From Rhizobium brockwellii (GTDB lineage Bacteria > Pseudomonadota > Alphaproteobacteria > Rhizobiales > Rhizobiaceae): DNA of 64,000 bases. Shown one piece after another: positions 18,437 to 27,727 of this stretch; position 1 is the first letter of the stretch, and each line of letters starts with the position of its first letter. The notes beneath the pieces are model-generated. The model was given only the letters and a program-made list of their open reading frames with translations, made no database searches and was not told where the DNA came from. The position numbers were made by a program, and so were the translations under genes. The stretch spans positions 2,232,001 through 2,296,000 of the forward strand of contig NZ_CP053439.1 of the NCBI RefSeq assembly GCF_000769405.2, written 5' to 3'.

Positions 18437-20108
18437 CCCTGAAGCGATTGGTGATCGGATAACGTCGGTCGCGGCCGAAATTCTTCTTGGTGATCTTCAC
18501 GCCCGGCGCCGATTGCCGGCGCTTGTATTCGGCGAGATAGAGGAGATGCTCGACCCGGTGAACGGTCGCAACATCATGGCCGCGTGCGACGATCTCCTCG
18601 ACCGCCATCTCCTTCTCCACCAGGCATTCAAGGATATCGTCGAGCACGGGATAGGGCGGCAGCGAATCCTGGTCCTTCTGGTCGGGACGAAGCTCGGCCG
18701 AAGGCGCCTTGTCGATGATATTCTGCGGGATCACCTCGCCCGACGGCCCCAGCGCACCCGGCGGCACGTTTTCGTTACGCCAGCGGGAAATCGCATAGAC
18801 CTGCATCTTGTAGAGGTCCTTGATCGGATTGAATCCGCCGTTCATGTCGCCGTAGAGCGTGGCGTAGCCGACCGACATTTCCGACTTATTACCAGTAGTC
18901 ACCACCATCGAGCCGAATTTGTTGGAGATCGCCATCAGGATGACGCCGCGCGCCCGGCTCTGCAGGTTCTCTTCGGTGATGCCGCTATCCGTGCCTTCGA
19001 AAAGGCTGGCGAGAGCGCTGCTGAAACCCGTCACCGGCTGTTCGATCGGCACGATGTCGTAGCGGCAGCCGAGCGCCTTGGCGCAATCGGCCGCATCCTT
19101 CAGCGAATCCTCGGAGGTGTATCGATAGGGCAGCATGACGGTGCGCACCCGCTCTTCGCCCAGCGCATCGACCGCGATTGCCGCGCAGATCGCCGAATCG
19201 ATACCGCCGGAAAGGCCGAGCACCACGGTCTTGAAGCCGTTCTTGTTGACGTAGTCGCGAAAACCCAGCAGGCAGGCACGGTAATCGGCCTCCTCGCTTT
19301 CAGGGATATGCGCCATCGGCCCTTCGGCGCAATGCCAGCCGCTGTCGCCGCGCGTCCACGTCGTCACCGCCAGCGCCGTTTCGAATTGGCTCATCTGGAA
19401 GGCGAGCGACCTGTCGGCATTGAAAGCGAAACTCGCTCCGTCGAAGACGAGTTCGTCCTGGCCGCCGAGCTGGGCGGCATAGATCAGCGGCAGGCCGGTC
19501 TCGATCACCTGCTTCAGCACCACCTGATGACGGATGTCGACCTTGCCGCGATAATAGGGCGAACCATTCGGCGACAGCAGGATCTCGGCCCCGCTTTCGG
19601 CCAGCGTCTCGCAGACGCCGAGATCGCCCCAGATATCCTCGCAGATCGGAATGCCGATGCGTACGCCGCGGAAATTCACCGGCCCTGGCATGGCGCCCTG
19701 GTCGAAGACGCGCTTCTCGTCGAACTCGCCGTAGTTCGGCAGGTCGATCTTGTCGCGCACCGCGATCACTTTGCCGCCGTCGAGCACGGCGACCGAATTG
19801 TAGCGCCCGGTCTCGTCCTGCCGGGGAAAGCCGATGATGACGCCCGGCCCGCCATCGGCGGTATCGGCCGCCAGGCTCTCGACCGCTTTCCAGCAGGCGC
19901 GGATGAAGGCGGGCTTCAGTACCAGATCCTCAGGCGGATAGCCGGAGATGAAAAGCTCGGTCAGGACAAGCAGGTGCGCACCCTCGCGGCCGGCATCAAC
20001 GCGCGCCTCGCGCGCTTTGGCGAGATTACCGACGACATCGCCAACCGTCGGGTTGAGCTGGCCGATGGCGATGCGGAAGATATTCGAAAGAGCGTTTTCC
20101 TGTGTCAT
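18429..20108 (-). CDS. nadE: Glutamine-dependent NAD+ synthetase
   Basis: Last step of NAD biosynthesis: amidates nicotinate adenine dinucleotide using ammonia from glutamine. 559 residues, the two-domain form. The N-terminal nitrilase-type glutaminase (about 10-270) shows IPICEDIWGD with the nucleophile Cys and the downstream catalytic-type Glu and Lys regions (LTELFISGYPPEDL, RDKIDLPNYGEF). The C-terminal synthetase has the ATP pyrophosphatase P-loop LGLSGGIDSA and TTGNKSEMSVGY. Start chosen at MTQEN; an ATG three codons upstream is also possible. It is transcribed away from the DUF1003 gene. Confidence 0.95.
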   Translation of the reverse strand: MTQENALSNIFRIAIGQLNPTVGDVVGNLAKAREARVDAGREGAHLLVLTELFISGYPPEDLVLKPAFIRACWKAVESLAADTADGGPGVIIGFPRQDETGRYNSVAVLDGGKVIAVRDKIDLPNYGEFDEKRVFDQGAMPGPVNFRGVRIGIPICEDIWGDLGVCETLAESGAEILLSPNGSPYYRGKVDIRHQVVLKQVIETGLPLIYAAQLGGQDELVFDGASFAFNADRSLAFQMSQFETALAVTTWTRGDSGWHCAEGPMAHIPESEEADYRACLLGFRDYVNKNGFKTVVLGLSGGIDSAICAAIAVDALGEERVRTVMLPYRYTSEDSLKDAADCAKALGCRYDIVPIEQPVTGFSSALASLFEGTDSGITEENLQSRARGVILMAISNKFGSMVVTTGNKSEMSVGYATLYGDMNGGFNPIKDLYKMQVYAISRWRNENVPPGALGPSGEVIPQNIIDKAPSAELRPDQKDQDSLPPYPVLDDILECLVEKEMAVEEIVARGHDVATVHRVEHLLYLAEYKRRQSAPGVKITKKNFGRDRRYPITNRFRDR

Positions 20109-20302
20109 GTCATCCATTTAGCGCGCGCCTCCGGCTATCGCAACACGTTCGGGCCAAAAGCCGCTATCGGCCGCGCCGAAATTTTTGTGACCAGCTTGCA
20201 CGCATCCACGCCGGGCAAGACATTGCAGCACCGATACGCATTGCAATTTGGCGGCGGAGCAGAATACTGGCGCGCCAGAGCGTCGAGCATCAGGAACATG
20301 CC

Positions 20303-20833
20303 ATGTATAATCTTCCGAACTTCGTGCACCTTCATTTCGGCAAACCCGCTGACGAACTCGGCGATATCGAAAAACGCGTTCTGGCCAAGGCGCATGAACG
20401 CAAGATCATCTCGACCGACGTCAATGCGGTGTTGTCCGCCGAAGCCTCCTTCGGCGAACGTATCGCCGATGGCATCGCCCGCGTCGGCGGCTCCTGGTCC
20501 TTCATACTCGCCTTCCTCGCCTTTCTCGTCGTCTGGACACTGCTGAACACCATTGGTCTGGTGGCGCATCCCTTCGACCCATACCCCTTCATTTTTCTGA
20601 ATCTGATCCTGTCGATGATCGCCGCCATCCAGGCGCCGATCATCATGATGTCCCAGAACCGCCAGGCCGAGCGCGACCGTTTCGAGGCCGCAAAGGATTA
20701 CGAGGTCAATCTCAAGGCCGAGCTCGAAGTGCTCTCGCTGCACCAAAAGATCGATATGAGCGTGCTGACCGAGCTGACGGCGCTGCGCGAGGATGTGGCC
20801 CGCCTCACAGCTGCGCTTGCCGCCAAGGGCTAA
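20303..20833 (+). CDS. DUF1003 membrane protein
   Basis: 176 residues. The core FGERIADGIARVGGSWSFI, then two TM helices (about 70-90 and 105-125) separated by a short loop with PFDPYPFIFLN, and QAPIIMMSQNRQ, are the DUF1003 signature. A C-terminal coiled coil follows (about 130-172). Function of the family is unknown. AGGAA precedes the ATG at 20303. Its TAA (20831-20833) overlaps the stop codon of the convergent GFA gene. Confidence 0.85.
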   Translation: MYNLPNFVHLHFGKPADELGDIEKRVLAKAHERKIISTDVNAVLSAEASFGERIADGIARVGGSWSFILAFLAFLVVWTLLNTIGLVAHPFDPYPFIFLNLILSMIAAIQAPIIMMSQNRQAERDRFEAAKDYEVNLKAELEVLSLHQKIDMSVLTELTALREDVARLTAALAAKG

Positions 20834-21228
20834 ACCGGAGTCACCTGATATTGCGGCAGGTTGTCCGTTATCTCGTAGAAATCGCCCTTGTCGGCGCAGT
20901 AGATGTGATGGCCGAAGGCAAGGCCGCTCGGCTCGTCGAAGGCGCCGGCCATGATCGAAATCTCCGCCGATCCATCCGACTGCCAGAACAGCGCGGAGCC
21001 GCAATTCGAGCAAAAGCCGCGCTGCGCCTCCTCGCTCGACCGGTACCAACGGACCGCCTCGGCGCCATCGACCGAAAGAGCCGCGCGGGCCACGTTGACC
21101 GCGGCATAATAAAACCCCGTCTGCCGGCGGCATTGCGAGCAATGGCAGCCGATAACAGGTCCTGGCTTCGCCATCGTTGAAAATCGCACGGCGCCGCAAA
21201 GGCAGCCGCCTGTATGTCGCTCGGCCAT
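20830..21228 (-). CDS. GFA family zinc protein (S-glutathione adduct-type)
   Basis: 132 residues. The zinc-binding cysteine pattern of the GFA family is complete: GGCLCGAVRF (Cys 9 and 11), GCHCSQCRRQTG (Cys 28, 30, 33) and GFCSNCGSALFW. Family members were first described as glutathione-dependent formaldehyde activating, but most have no proven substrate. The gene is convergent with DUF1003, with stop codons overlapping by two bases. Confidence 0.88.
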   Translation of the reverse strand: MAERHTGGCLCGAVRFSTMAKPGPVIGCHCSQCRRQTGFYYAAVNVARAALSVDGAEAVRWYRSSEEAQRGFCSNCGSALFWQSDGSAEISIMAGAFDEPSGLAFGHHIYCADKGDFYEITDNLPQYQVTPV

Positions 21229-21594
21229 GGTCGGTCCCTGTTCCTGAAAGGAACGTTGCCGCCGATCGTCTCCGCCGTCAAATCCATTTCTCTGAACGAG
21301 CCATCAGGAATGTTGAAGGCCGCAGATCTTGTGCGTATCACAGCGAAACATCGGCGCATTGAGAGAGACAAAATCTCCTTATGCGTGCAGCTCTCCTACG
21401 AACTACAGAAACTACCACAGATTGCATCCGAGAGAAAACTCCGCGGAAAGATTATGATTTTGCGATAGAAATACGTATTTCATAACATTCACATACATCC
21501 ATTACGTTTATTAGATAATCCAAAATTAATATCTTTTGATCTACAATCGCAACCGCTGATCGATGTCCAGCGCGGTCAGCCTGCGAGGTGAAAG
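21229..21594. other. Gene-free AT-rich region before tadE
   Basis: 366 bp separating the GFA gene from tadE. The right half is notably AT-rich and holds a perfect 14-bp palindrome GAAATACGTATTTC at 21468-21481, a possible operator. It probably carries the promoter of the TadE-TadG pair. No RNA gene is evident. Confidence 0.55.
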
Positions 21595-22017
21595 ATGAGA
21601 ATTCTCCACCACTTCCCTTCGAACAACCGCGGCGCTGCGGCGATCGAATTCGCGATCGTCGCGCCACTCTTCCTCCTAATCGTCCTGACAATGATTGCTT
21701 ACGGCATCTATCTGAGCGCTTCCCACGCGGTGCAACAGCTGACCGCTGATGCCGCGCGCACCGCCGTTGCTGGCATGACCAGCCAGGAGCGATCGCAGCT
21801 GGTAGATGATTTTATCAGCCGCTCGACCATCGACCATCCGCTGCTCGATAAGACCAAATTGCACGTCACCGTCACCACCGACCCCGGCAATGCCAACCAG
21901 TTCACCGTGACGGCGGAATACGACGCCAACAACCTGCCGATCTGGAACCTCTACACTTTTCCTCTGCCCGACCACATGATCCGACGCTTCGCGACCATCC
22001 GGATGGGAGGGCTTTGA
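21595..22017 (+). CDS. TadE-like pseudopilin family protein
   Basis: 140 residues. NRGAAAIEFAIVAPLFLLIV near residues 10-30 is the TadE class III signal: a Gly/Ala-rich entry with conserved Glu 18, cut by a prepilin peptidase before the hydrophobic helix. A small soluble C-terminal part follows. Such minor pseudopilins support Flp/Tad pili or are secreted by that machinery. GGTGAAAG precedes the ATG. Its stop is one base before the ATG of the TadG-like gene, indicating translational coupling. Confidence 0.85.
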   Translation: MRILHHFPSNNRGAAAIEFAIVAPLFLLIVLTMIAYGIYLSASHAVQQLTADAARTAVAGMTSQERSQLVDDFISRSTIDHPLLDKTKLHVTVTTDPGNANQFTVTAEYDANNLPIWNLYTFPLPDHMIRRFATIRMGGL

Positions 22018-22018
22018 G

Positions 22019-23755
22019 ATGCGTAGCTTCAAGACCCGCCTGCGCTACCTCGCCACCAATGCGTCAGGCAATATCGCCATCATGGCAGCGCTCTCAGCTC
22101 CCCTGATCCTCTATTCGCTCGGTCTCGGCGTTGACTATGGCATGATGACGCTGCAGCAGCGGCGCCTGCAGCAGCTGAGCGATATCGGCGCCATCGTCGC
22201 CGCCGCCGACATCAACCACGCCGCCGATAACCTCGTCGCCAATTTCGACCAGAACGGCCTCAACATCGCCGTCCGCACCGACACGGCTTATGCGACGAAG
22301 AAGGGCGCGCTGCCGCTGACATCTGACCTGACGCAATTCGACGCCGTCGCCGACTTCACTCCCGGCACCTATCTCGCCGATGCCTCAGTGCCGCTCGGCA
22401 GCCGTTTTGCCGCCGGCGCCCAGCCCTACGACGCGGTGAAGGTCGGCATCAACCAGAAGGCGGAGCTGATCTTCGCCACCGCCTTTGCCGCCGCTCCCAA
22501 TCTCAGGGCAGTCGGCACCGCCTCGGCCTCCAAGCTTGCCGCCTTCTCAATCGGCTCGCGGCTGGCAAGCCTCAATGGCGGCGTCCTGAACTCGCTGCTC
22601 GGCAGCCTGCTCGGCACCAGCCTCTCGCTGAAGGTCGCCGACTACGAGGCGCTCACATCAGCCGATATCAAGTTGCTCCCCTTCCTCGACATGCTGGCGA
22701 CCGATCTCAACCTTACCGCCGGCACCTATGACGAGCTGCTGGCGACCGACATCTCTTATCCCAGACTCTTGAAGACGCTCGGCAAGACAGGCGGCCTCAC
22801 GCCCACCGTCACCAATGCGCTCAATACGATTGAAAAGGCGCTCGGCACGACGCAGGTCAAGATCAAGCTTGAGGATCTCTTCGACCTCGGCTCGACCGGT
22901 GAGCGCATGATCGGCAGCGGCTCACACCTCTCGGCCGAGGCGAGCGTGATGGATATCGTCTCGGCGGCAGCCGTTGCCGCAAACCAGAAGAAGCAGGTCG
23001 CCGCCAATCTGGGCGCCTCCGTGCCCGGGCTTGCCACGGTCAAACTGACGCTTGCGATCGGCGAGATGCCGAAGGGTGCTGCCTCGAACGGGATCGGCGC
23101 CGTTGGCGCCACCGTCCGCACCGCGCAGGTGCGCCTGGCGCTCGAAGTGTCAGTGCTCGGCGCCAATTCCCTCGCCGGGCTGAAGGTACGCGTGCCCCTT
23201 TATCTCGAAGTCGCTCATGCCGAGGCCAGGCTCGCGAGCATTTCCTGTCTCGGCGGCGGCGCCAAAAATGCCAGTGTCGGCGTCGAGGTCGTGCCAGGCG
23301 TTGCGGAACTGTCGCTCGGCGACGTCGATCCGAACGCCTTCGTCAATTTCGGCAGCGCGCCACGCGTCACCCGCGCCACGCTGATCGACGCGACGCTGCT
23401 CAGCGTATCCGGCCTTGCCCATGTCAACGTGACCAATCTCAGCAAGACCAAGCTGACCTTCCAGCCGGCCGACATCGCTGCCAACACCATCAAGAACGTC
23501 TCGACCAAGGATACGCTGACCTCGGCCATGGCGTCGCTGGTCAAGGAGACCGATATCCAGGTCTCCATTCTCGGCCTCGGCATCGGCCTGTCGAAGACCG
23601 TGGTGCAGAGCGCCGTCGCCGATACGCTCTCCGGCCTGACCAAGCCGCTCGACGAGCTGCTCTTCAACCTCCTGACGCTGCTCGGCGTCAAGATCGGCGA
23701 AGCCGACGTGCGTGTCACCGATGTACGCTGCCAGCAATCGGTGCTGGTACAATGA
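22019..23755 (+). CDS. TadG-like pilus assembly protein
   Basis: 578 residues. The N-terminus NASGNIAIMAALSAPLILY near residue 15 is the TadG/Flp-type membrane anchor, followed by GVDYGMMTLQQRRLQQLSDIGAIVAA, the segment shared by Tad_N proteins. The remainder is a long Ala/Leu/Ser-rich soluble part with few charged stretches, ending in DVRCQQSVLVQ; no vWA metal site is seen. It is coupled to tadE. The rest of the tad cluster is absent from this window. Confidence 0.8.
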   Translation: MRSFKTRLRYLATNASGNIAIMAALSAPLILYSLGLGVDYGMMTLQQRRLQQLSDIGAIVAAADINHAADNLVANFDQNGLNIAVRTDTAYATKKGALPLTSDLTQFDAVADFTPGTYLADASVPLGSRFAAGAQPYDAVKVGINQKAELIFATAFAAAPNLRAVGTASASKLAAFSIGSRLASLNGGVLNSLLGSLLGTSLSLKVADYEALTSADIKLLPFLDMLATDLNLTAGTYDELLATDISYPRLLKTLGKTGGLTPTVTNALNTIEKALGTTQVKIKLEDLFDLGSTGERMIGSGSHLSAEASVMDIVSAAAVAANQKKQVAANLGASVPGLATVKLTLAIGEMPKGAASNGIGAVGATVRTAQVRLALEVSVLGANSLAGLKVRVPLYLEVAHAEARLASISCLGGGAKNASVGVEVVPGVAELSLGDVDPNAFVNFGSAPRVTRATLIDATLLSVSGLAHVNVTNLSKTKLTFQPADIAANTIKNVSTKDTLTSAMASLVKETDIQVSILGLGIGLSKTVVQSAVADTLSGLTKPLDELLFNLLTLLGVKIGEADVRVTDVRCQQSVLVQ

Positions 23756-23959
23756 GGCCAAGCATCGCCCCTGCTTAGTCCGAATTGGGCTTCGAACCTG
23801 TTGCTCGTCGACAACACCCGGCCGCCTCATCCCGTCGACGCATTGAATCATGCGCGGTTGTCGGCGATACTAAGAGCTCAATTCATCCACGGGAGACTGA
23901 CATGAGAGCGACCCTGTCCAAACAGAAAGGAACATACCCCCACAAGGACATTCAGCTTC

Positions 23960-25798
23960 ATGAACATTCCGTTCTCCCGCGCGAGGAAAAGCTCGCGACG
24001 CCATAACCTCTTCCTGAACTTCTTCCGCGACGACCCGAATACCGCCGACCGCGACCGGGGTAGGCCGCGCATGCTCAAATTCCTCTCCTATTATCGGCCG
24101 CATCTGCCTTTGCTGCTGGCGGATCTGCTATGCGCCATCCTCGTCGCCGGCACGGCGGTCGCCCTGCCGCTCTGCGCCAACGTCGTCACCAGCCGCCTTC
24201 TGGCCCTGCCCGACGCCCCGCAGGCCTTCGCACAGATCCTGGCGATGGGCGGCGTCATGCTTGCCGTTCTCGCGGTCCAGATCGTTGCGATCTTTTTCGT
24301 CGATTATCGCGGCCATGTGATGGGCGCCCGGATCGAAGCGACGGTCCGTCAGGAACTGTTCGAGCATTGTCAGAAGCTCTCCTTCAGCTTCTACGACCGC
24401 CAGCGCACCGGGCAGCTGATGAGCCGCATCACCAATGACAGCCTGTGGCTGGGTGAACTCTTTCACCATGGCCCCGAGGATCTCGCCATCGGCGTGCTCA
24501 AATATAGCGGCGCCATGCTGGTGCTGTTCTTCATCGATCCGCCGCTGGCGGGCCTCATCCTTCTGCTCACGCCGGTGGCGGTGGTCTATGCGCTGCATTT
24601 CAATCGGCGCATGAACCGGGCGCTCGAAGCCAGCAAGCGGCAGATCGCCGCCGTCAACGAGCGGGTGGAGGATGCTCTGGCCGGCATCCGCGTCGTCCAG
24701 TCCTTCGCCAACGAAGCGCTGGAGCGGGAGCGCTTCGCCGAGCAGAACCGGCGCTTCCTGCACAGCCGCGCCGAGGGTTATCGCAGCGAGGCCTGGTTCT
24801 CGGTCGGCACCGAAACCTTCGCCCAGCTCATCACCATACTGGTCATCATCGTCGGCGGCCTGCGCATCCTGGCAGCGGAGCTGACCGTGCCTGACATGCT
24901 GACCTTCCTGCTTTGCGTCGCCGTGCTTGTTGATCCCGTGCAGCGGCTCGCCAATTTCGTGCGCCTCTGGCAGGAAGGCTACACCGGCTTCATCAGGGCG
25001 ATGGAAATCCTGGAGATCGCTCCCGATATCACCGACGGACCGGCCGCCCGTCCGATACCGGCCCCCAAGGGCGAGATCAGTTTCACCGATGTCGCCTTCG
25101 GCTACGAGGCCGATGGCCCGCGCGTGCTCGAACGGCTGTCGCTGACCATCACACCCGGCGAGTTCGTGGCCCTGGTCGGCCCGTCAGGCGTCGGCAAGAG
25201 CACCTTGTGCGCGCTGATACCGCGCTTCTACGATGTGCAGGCCGGGACGATCCGCATCGATGGCACCGATATACGCGAGGTGACGCTTGCCTCGCTCCGG
25301 CGCCATGTCGGGGTGGTGCAGCAGGATGTCTACCTCTTTGCCGGCACCGTGGCGGAAAACCTGCGCTACGGCCGGCCAGATGCCACGGACGCCGAGCTGG
25401 AAGCCGCGGCACGCGCCGCCAATGCGCACGACTTCATCATGGCTCTGCCACATGGCTACGACACCGATATCGGCCAACGCGGCGTCAAACTGTCAGGCGG
25501 CCAGCGCCAACGCATCACCATCGCCCGCGCCTTCCTCAAGAACCCTGAGATCCTGATCTTCGATGAGGCGACCAGCGCGCTCGACAACGAGAGTGAACGG
25601 GCGGTGCAGCAGGCGCTGCTCAGCCTGGCAAATGGCCGAACCACCCTGGTCATCGCCCACCGTCTGTCGACCGTCCGCCATGCCGACCGCATCCTGGTCC
25701 TGACGGCTGATGGCATCGTCGAACAGGGCACACATGACGAGCTCATGGCGCAAGACGGCGTCTACGCCAATCTGCACAGCGTCCAGGCGAGTATATGA
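23960..25798 (+). CDS. ABC exporter, fused permease-ATPase (MsbA/LmrA type)
   Basis: 612 residues: six TM helices (about 40-330) fused to an ATPase. Walker A GPSGVGKST, Q-loop VVQQDVYLFAGTV, signature LSGGQRQRITIA, Walker B ILIFDEATSAL and H-loop AHRLSTV are complete, so it should be active as a homodimer. The substrate may be a lipid or hydrophobic compound. The start is uncertain: the first 37 residues are basic and polar, and ATG 24071 (MLKFLSYYRPHL) is a plausible alternative. A 35-codon frame at 23899-24006 with a good ribosome-binding site overlaps the start and could couple translation. Confidence 0.9.
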   Translation: MNIPFSRARKSSRRHNLFLNFFRDDPNTADRDRGRPRMLKFLSYYRPHLPLLLADLLCAILVAGTAVALPLCANVVTSRLLALPDAPQAFAQILAMGGVMLAVLAVQIVAIFFVDYRGHVMGARIEATVRQELFEHCQKLSFSFYDRQRTGQLMSRITNDSLWLGELFHHGPEDLAIGVLKYSGAMLVLFFIDPPLAGLILLLTPVAVVYALHFNRRMNRALEASKRQIAAVNERVEDALAGIRVVQSFANEALERERFAEQNRRFLHSRAEGYRSEAWFSVGTETFAQLITILVIIVGGLRILAAELTVPDMLTFLLCVAVLVDPVQRLANFVRLWQEGYTGFIRAMEILEIAPDITDGPAARPIPAPKGEISFTDVAFGYEADGPRVLERLSLTITPGEFVALVGPSGVGKSTLCALIPRFYDVQAGTIRIDGTDIREVTLASLRRHVGVVQQDVYLFAGTVAENLRYGRPDATDAELEAAARAANAHDFIMALPHGYDTDIGQRGVKLSGGQRQRITIARAFLKNPEILIFDEATSALDNESERAVQQALLSLANGRTTLVIAHRLSTVRHADRILVLTADGIVEQGTHDELMAQDGVYANLHSVQASI

Positions 25799-25856
25799 GG
25801 AGGCTGGTTCGCGTGCACGGCAACAAAAAACCCGGCGGTTCGCCGGGCTGCTTGAA

Positions 25857-25966
25857 CAGGATGATTTTAGGCCGGGTCGGCCTAAAATCTGAATCCTGTT
25901 CTAAATTAAGTAGTTAGAGCATGATGTCGCCAGAAAACCACTCAGACTTTTCGGCATCATGCTCTA
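25857..25966. repeat. RIME-like palindromic element, copy 1
   Basis: A 110-bp element with two palindromes: GATTTTAG with its complement CTAAAATC around 25863-25889, and AGCATGATGTCG with CATCATGCT at 25918-25963. It matches 31092-31200 over its whole length. Size and two-palindrome design fit the Rhizobium-specific intergenic mosaic element RIME1 (about 108 bp in the literature, from memory). Confidence 0.8.
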
Positions 25967-25972
25967 ACAAGT

Positions 25973-26070
25973 CGGCCAACTCCTCTTTCGTCATGCTCGG
26001 GCTTGTCCCGAGCATCTACATCCGGCGGAGCAGATCCTCGGCACAAGGCCGAGGATGACGTTGAGCAAAG
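25973..26070. repeat. 98-bp palindromic repeat, copy 1
   Basis: Starts CGGCCAACTCCTCTTTCG. It contains TGCTCGGG/CCCGAGCA and CCTCGGC/GCCGAGG hairpins, and its ends are partly complementary (CGTCATGCTCGG and GCCGAGGATGACG). A near-identical copy lies at 42375-42472. It abuts RIME copy 1. Confidence 0.8.
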
Positions 26071-26090
26071 AGCGAGGCCTCTCAATAAAA

Positions 26091-26110
26091 AAGCCCGGCG
26101 AACCGGGCTT
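26091..26110. terminator. Bidirectional terminator after the class II DAHP synthase
   Basis: AAGCCCGG and CCGGGCTT form a perfect 8-bp stem with a 4-nt loop, with A residues on one side and T residues on the other, so it can act on both strands. It lies 25 bp past the stop of the minus-strand DAHP synthase gene. Confidence 0.75.
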
Positions 26111-26134
26111 TTCGTCATCCGTTTCAGGCTGATC

Positions 26135-27508
26135 TCAGCCGTTGGCGACCATCCGCTTTTCGTCGCGGCCGCCCTTCATGCGCTCGGCAAGCAGGAAGGC
26201 GAGTTCGAGCGCCTGGTCGGCGTTAAGGCGCGGATCGCAATGGGTGTGATAGCGATCCTGCAGGTCTTCTGCGGAGACCGCGCGGGCGCCGCCGGTGCAC
26301 TCGGTCACGTCCTTGCCGGTCATCTCGATATGGATGCCACCCGGATGCGAACCTTCGGCGCGGTGGATCTGGAAGAAGCTTTCGACTTCCGACAGGATCC
26401 GCTCGAAGGGACGGGTCTTGTAGTTGTTGAGCGTGATCGTGTTGCCGTGCATCGGGTCGCAAGACCAGACGACCTTGCGGCCCTCGCGCTCGACGGCGCG
26501 AATGAGCTTCGGCAGGCTGTCGGCGACCTTCTCATGGCCGAATCGGCAGATCAGCGTCAGGCGCCCTGCCTCGTTGGCAGGATTCAGGATGTCGATCAGT
26601 TGCAGCAGGTCGTCGGCCTGCAGCGAGGGGCCGCATTTAAGGCCGATCGGGTTCTTGATGCCGCGGCAATATTCGACATGCGCATGGTCGGCTTGGCGCG
26701 TACGGTCGCCGATCCAGATCATATGGCCCGACGTTGCATACCAGTCGCCCGACGTGGAATCCACGCGCGTCAGCGCTTCCTCGTAGCCGAGCAGCAGCGC
26801 CTCGTGGCTGGTGAAGAAATCGGTCTCGCGCAGCGCCGGCTGGTTTTCCGAGGTGATACCGATCGCCTTCATGAAATCCATGGTTTCGCTGATGCGGTCG
26901 GCAAGCTTGCGGTAGCGCTCGCCCTGCGGGCTGTCCTTGACGAAGCCGAGCATCCACTGATGCACGTTTTCGAGATTGGCGTAACCGCCCATCGCAAAGG
27001 CGCGCAGAAGGTTCAGCGTCGCAGCCGACTGGCGGTAGGCCATGGCCTGGCGTTCCGGGTTCGGAATGCGCGACTCCTCGGTAAACTCGATGCCGTTGAT
27101 GATGTCGCCGCGATAGGCCGGCAGCGTCACGTCGCCCTGCTTCTCGACATTTGACGACCGCGGCTTGGCGAACTGGCCGGCGATGCGGCCGACCTTGACG
27201 ACCGGCAGCTGCGCGCCGAAGGTCAGCACGACAGCCATCTGCAGGAATGCGCGGAAGAAGTCGCGGATATTGTCGGCGCCGTGCTCGGCGAAGCTCTCGG
27301 CGCAGTCGCCGCCCTGCAGCAGGAAACCGTTGCCTTCGGCGACATTGGCGAGATGCTTCTTCAGGCGGCGCGCTTCGCCTGCAAAGACAAGCGGCGGATA
27401 GCTGGCGAGCGTGGCTTCCGTTGCCGCCAAAGCGGCTGCGTCGGGATATTCGGGAACCTGCAGGATCGGTTTTTGCCGCCAGCTGCTCGGGGTCCAATTG
27501 TCTGCCAT
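26135..27508 (-). CDS. aroF: DAHP synthase, class II (plant/AroH type)
   Basis: 457 residues, the type II DAHP synthase found in plants, actinobacteria and many alphaproteobacteria; unrelated in sequence to the class I enzyme at 14740. Landmarks: [11 protein letters not shown] (metal-binding Cys), [50 protein letters not shown] (with conserved Asp/His) and [15 protein letters not shown]. The ATG follows AGGTGAG; a GTG three codons upstream is in frame. It supplies the shikimate pathway and probably serves as the housekeeping enzyme. No leader peptide with aromatic codons was seen upstream of it. Confidence 0.95.
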   Translation of the reverse strand: MADNWTPSSWRQKPILQVPEYPDAAALAATEATLASYPPLVFAGEARRLKKHLANVAEGNGFLLQGGDCAESFAEHGADNIRDFFRAFLQMAVVLTFGAQLPVVKVGRIAGQFAKPRSSNVEKQGDVTLPAYRGDIINGIEFTEESRIPNPERQAMAYRQSAATLNLLRAFAMGGYANLENVHQWMLGFVKDSPQGERYRKLADRISETMDFMKAIGITSENQPALRETDFFTSHEALLLGYEEALTRVDSTSGDWYATSGHMIWIGDRTRQADHAHVEYCRGIKNPIGLKCGPSLQADDLLQLIDILNPANEAGRLTLICRFGHEKVADSLPKLIRAVEREGRKVVWSCDPMHGNTITLNNYKTRPFERILSEVESFFQIHRAEGSHPGGIHIEMTGKDVTECTGGARAVSAEDLQDRYHTHCDPRLNADQALELAFLLAERMKGGRDEKRMVANG

Positions 27509-27727
27509 CTCACTCACCTGTTCTCACATCCATACCTCAGGATGCCCTCAATATGCGGCGGCTTATAGACCTTTAGGTCAGGCTTGCAAAGACCATTCGC
27601 CGACAGTTGTCGCCTCACCGCCGCCGCCCGCCCTGCTCTAGTTAAACCAGCGTATACCATGTCGATTTTCCCATACTTTAGACTTTCAATGTAGAACCGG
27701 AGAGAGTTTCAACTACGGGGACATGGC

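Noticed and set aside
18387..20546. 719-codon open frame antisense to nadE
   Set aside because: nadE has full catalytic motifs on the other strand; this frame also runs across the nadE promoter and into the DUF1003 gene.
23899..24006. 35-codon frame just before the ABC exporter, with a good ribosome-binding site
   Set aside because: Possible coupling leader, but there is no hairpin set, no repeated codon and no conservation evidence, so it is not listed as a gene.
25831..25847. Terminator of the ABC exporter (CCCGGCG/CGCCGGG hairpin)
   Set aside because: The hairpin is real, but its T run is on the minus strand, so it does not fit the exporter's transcription direction; its assignment is unclear.
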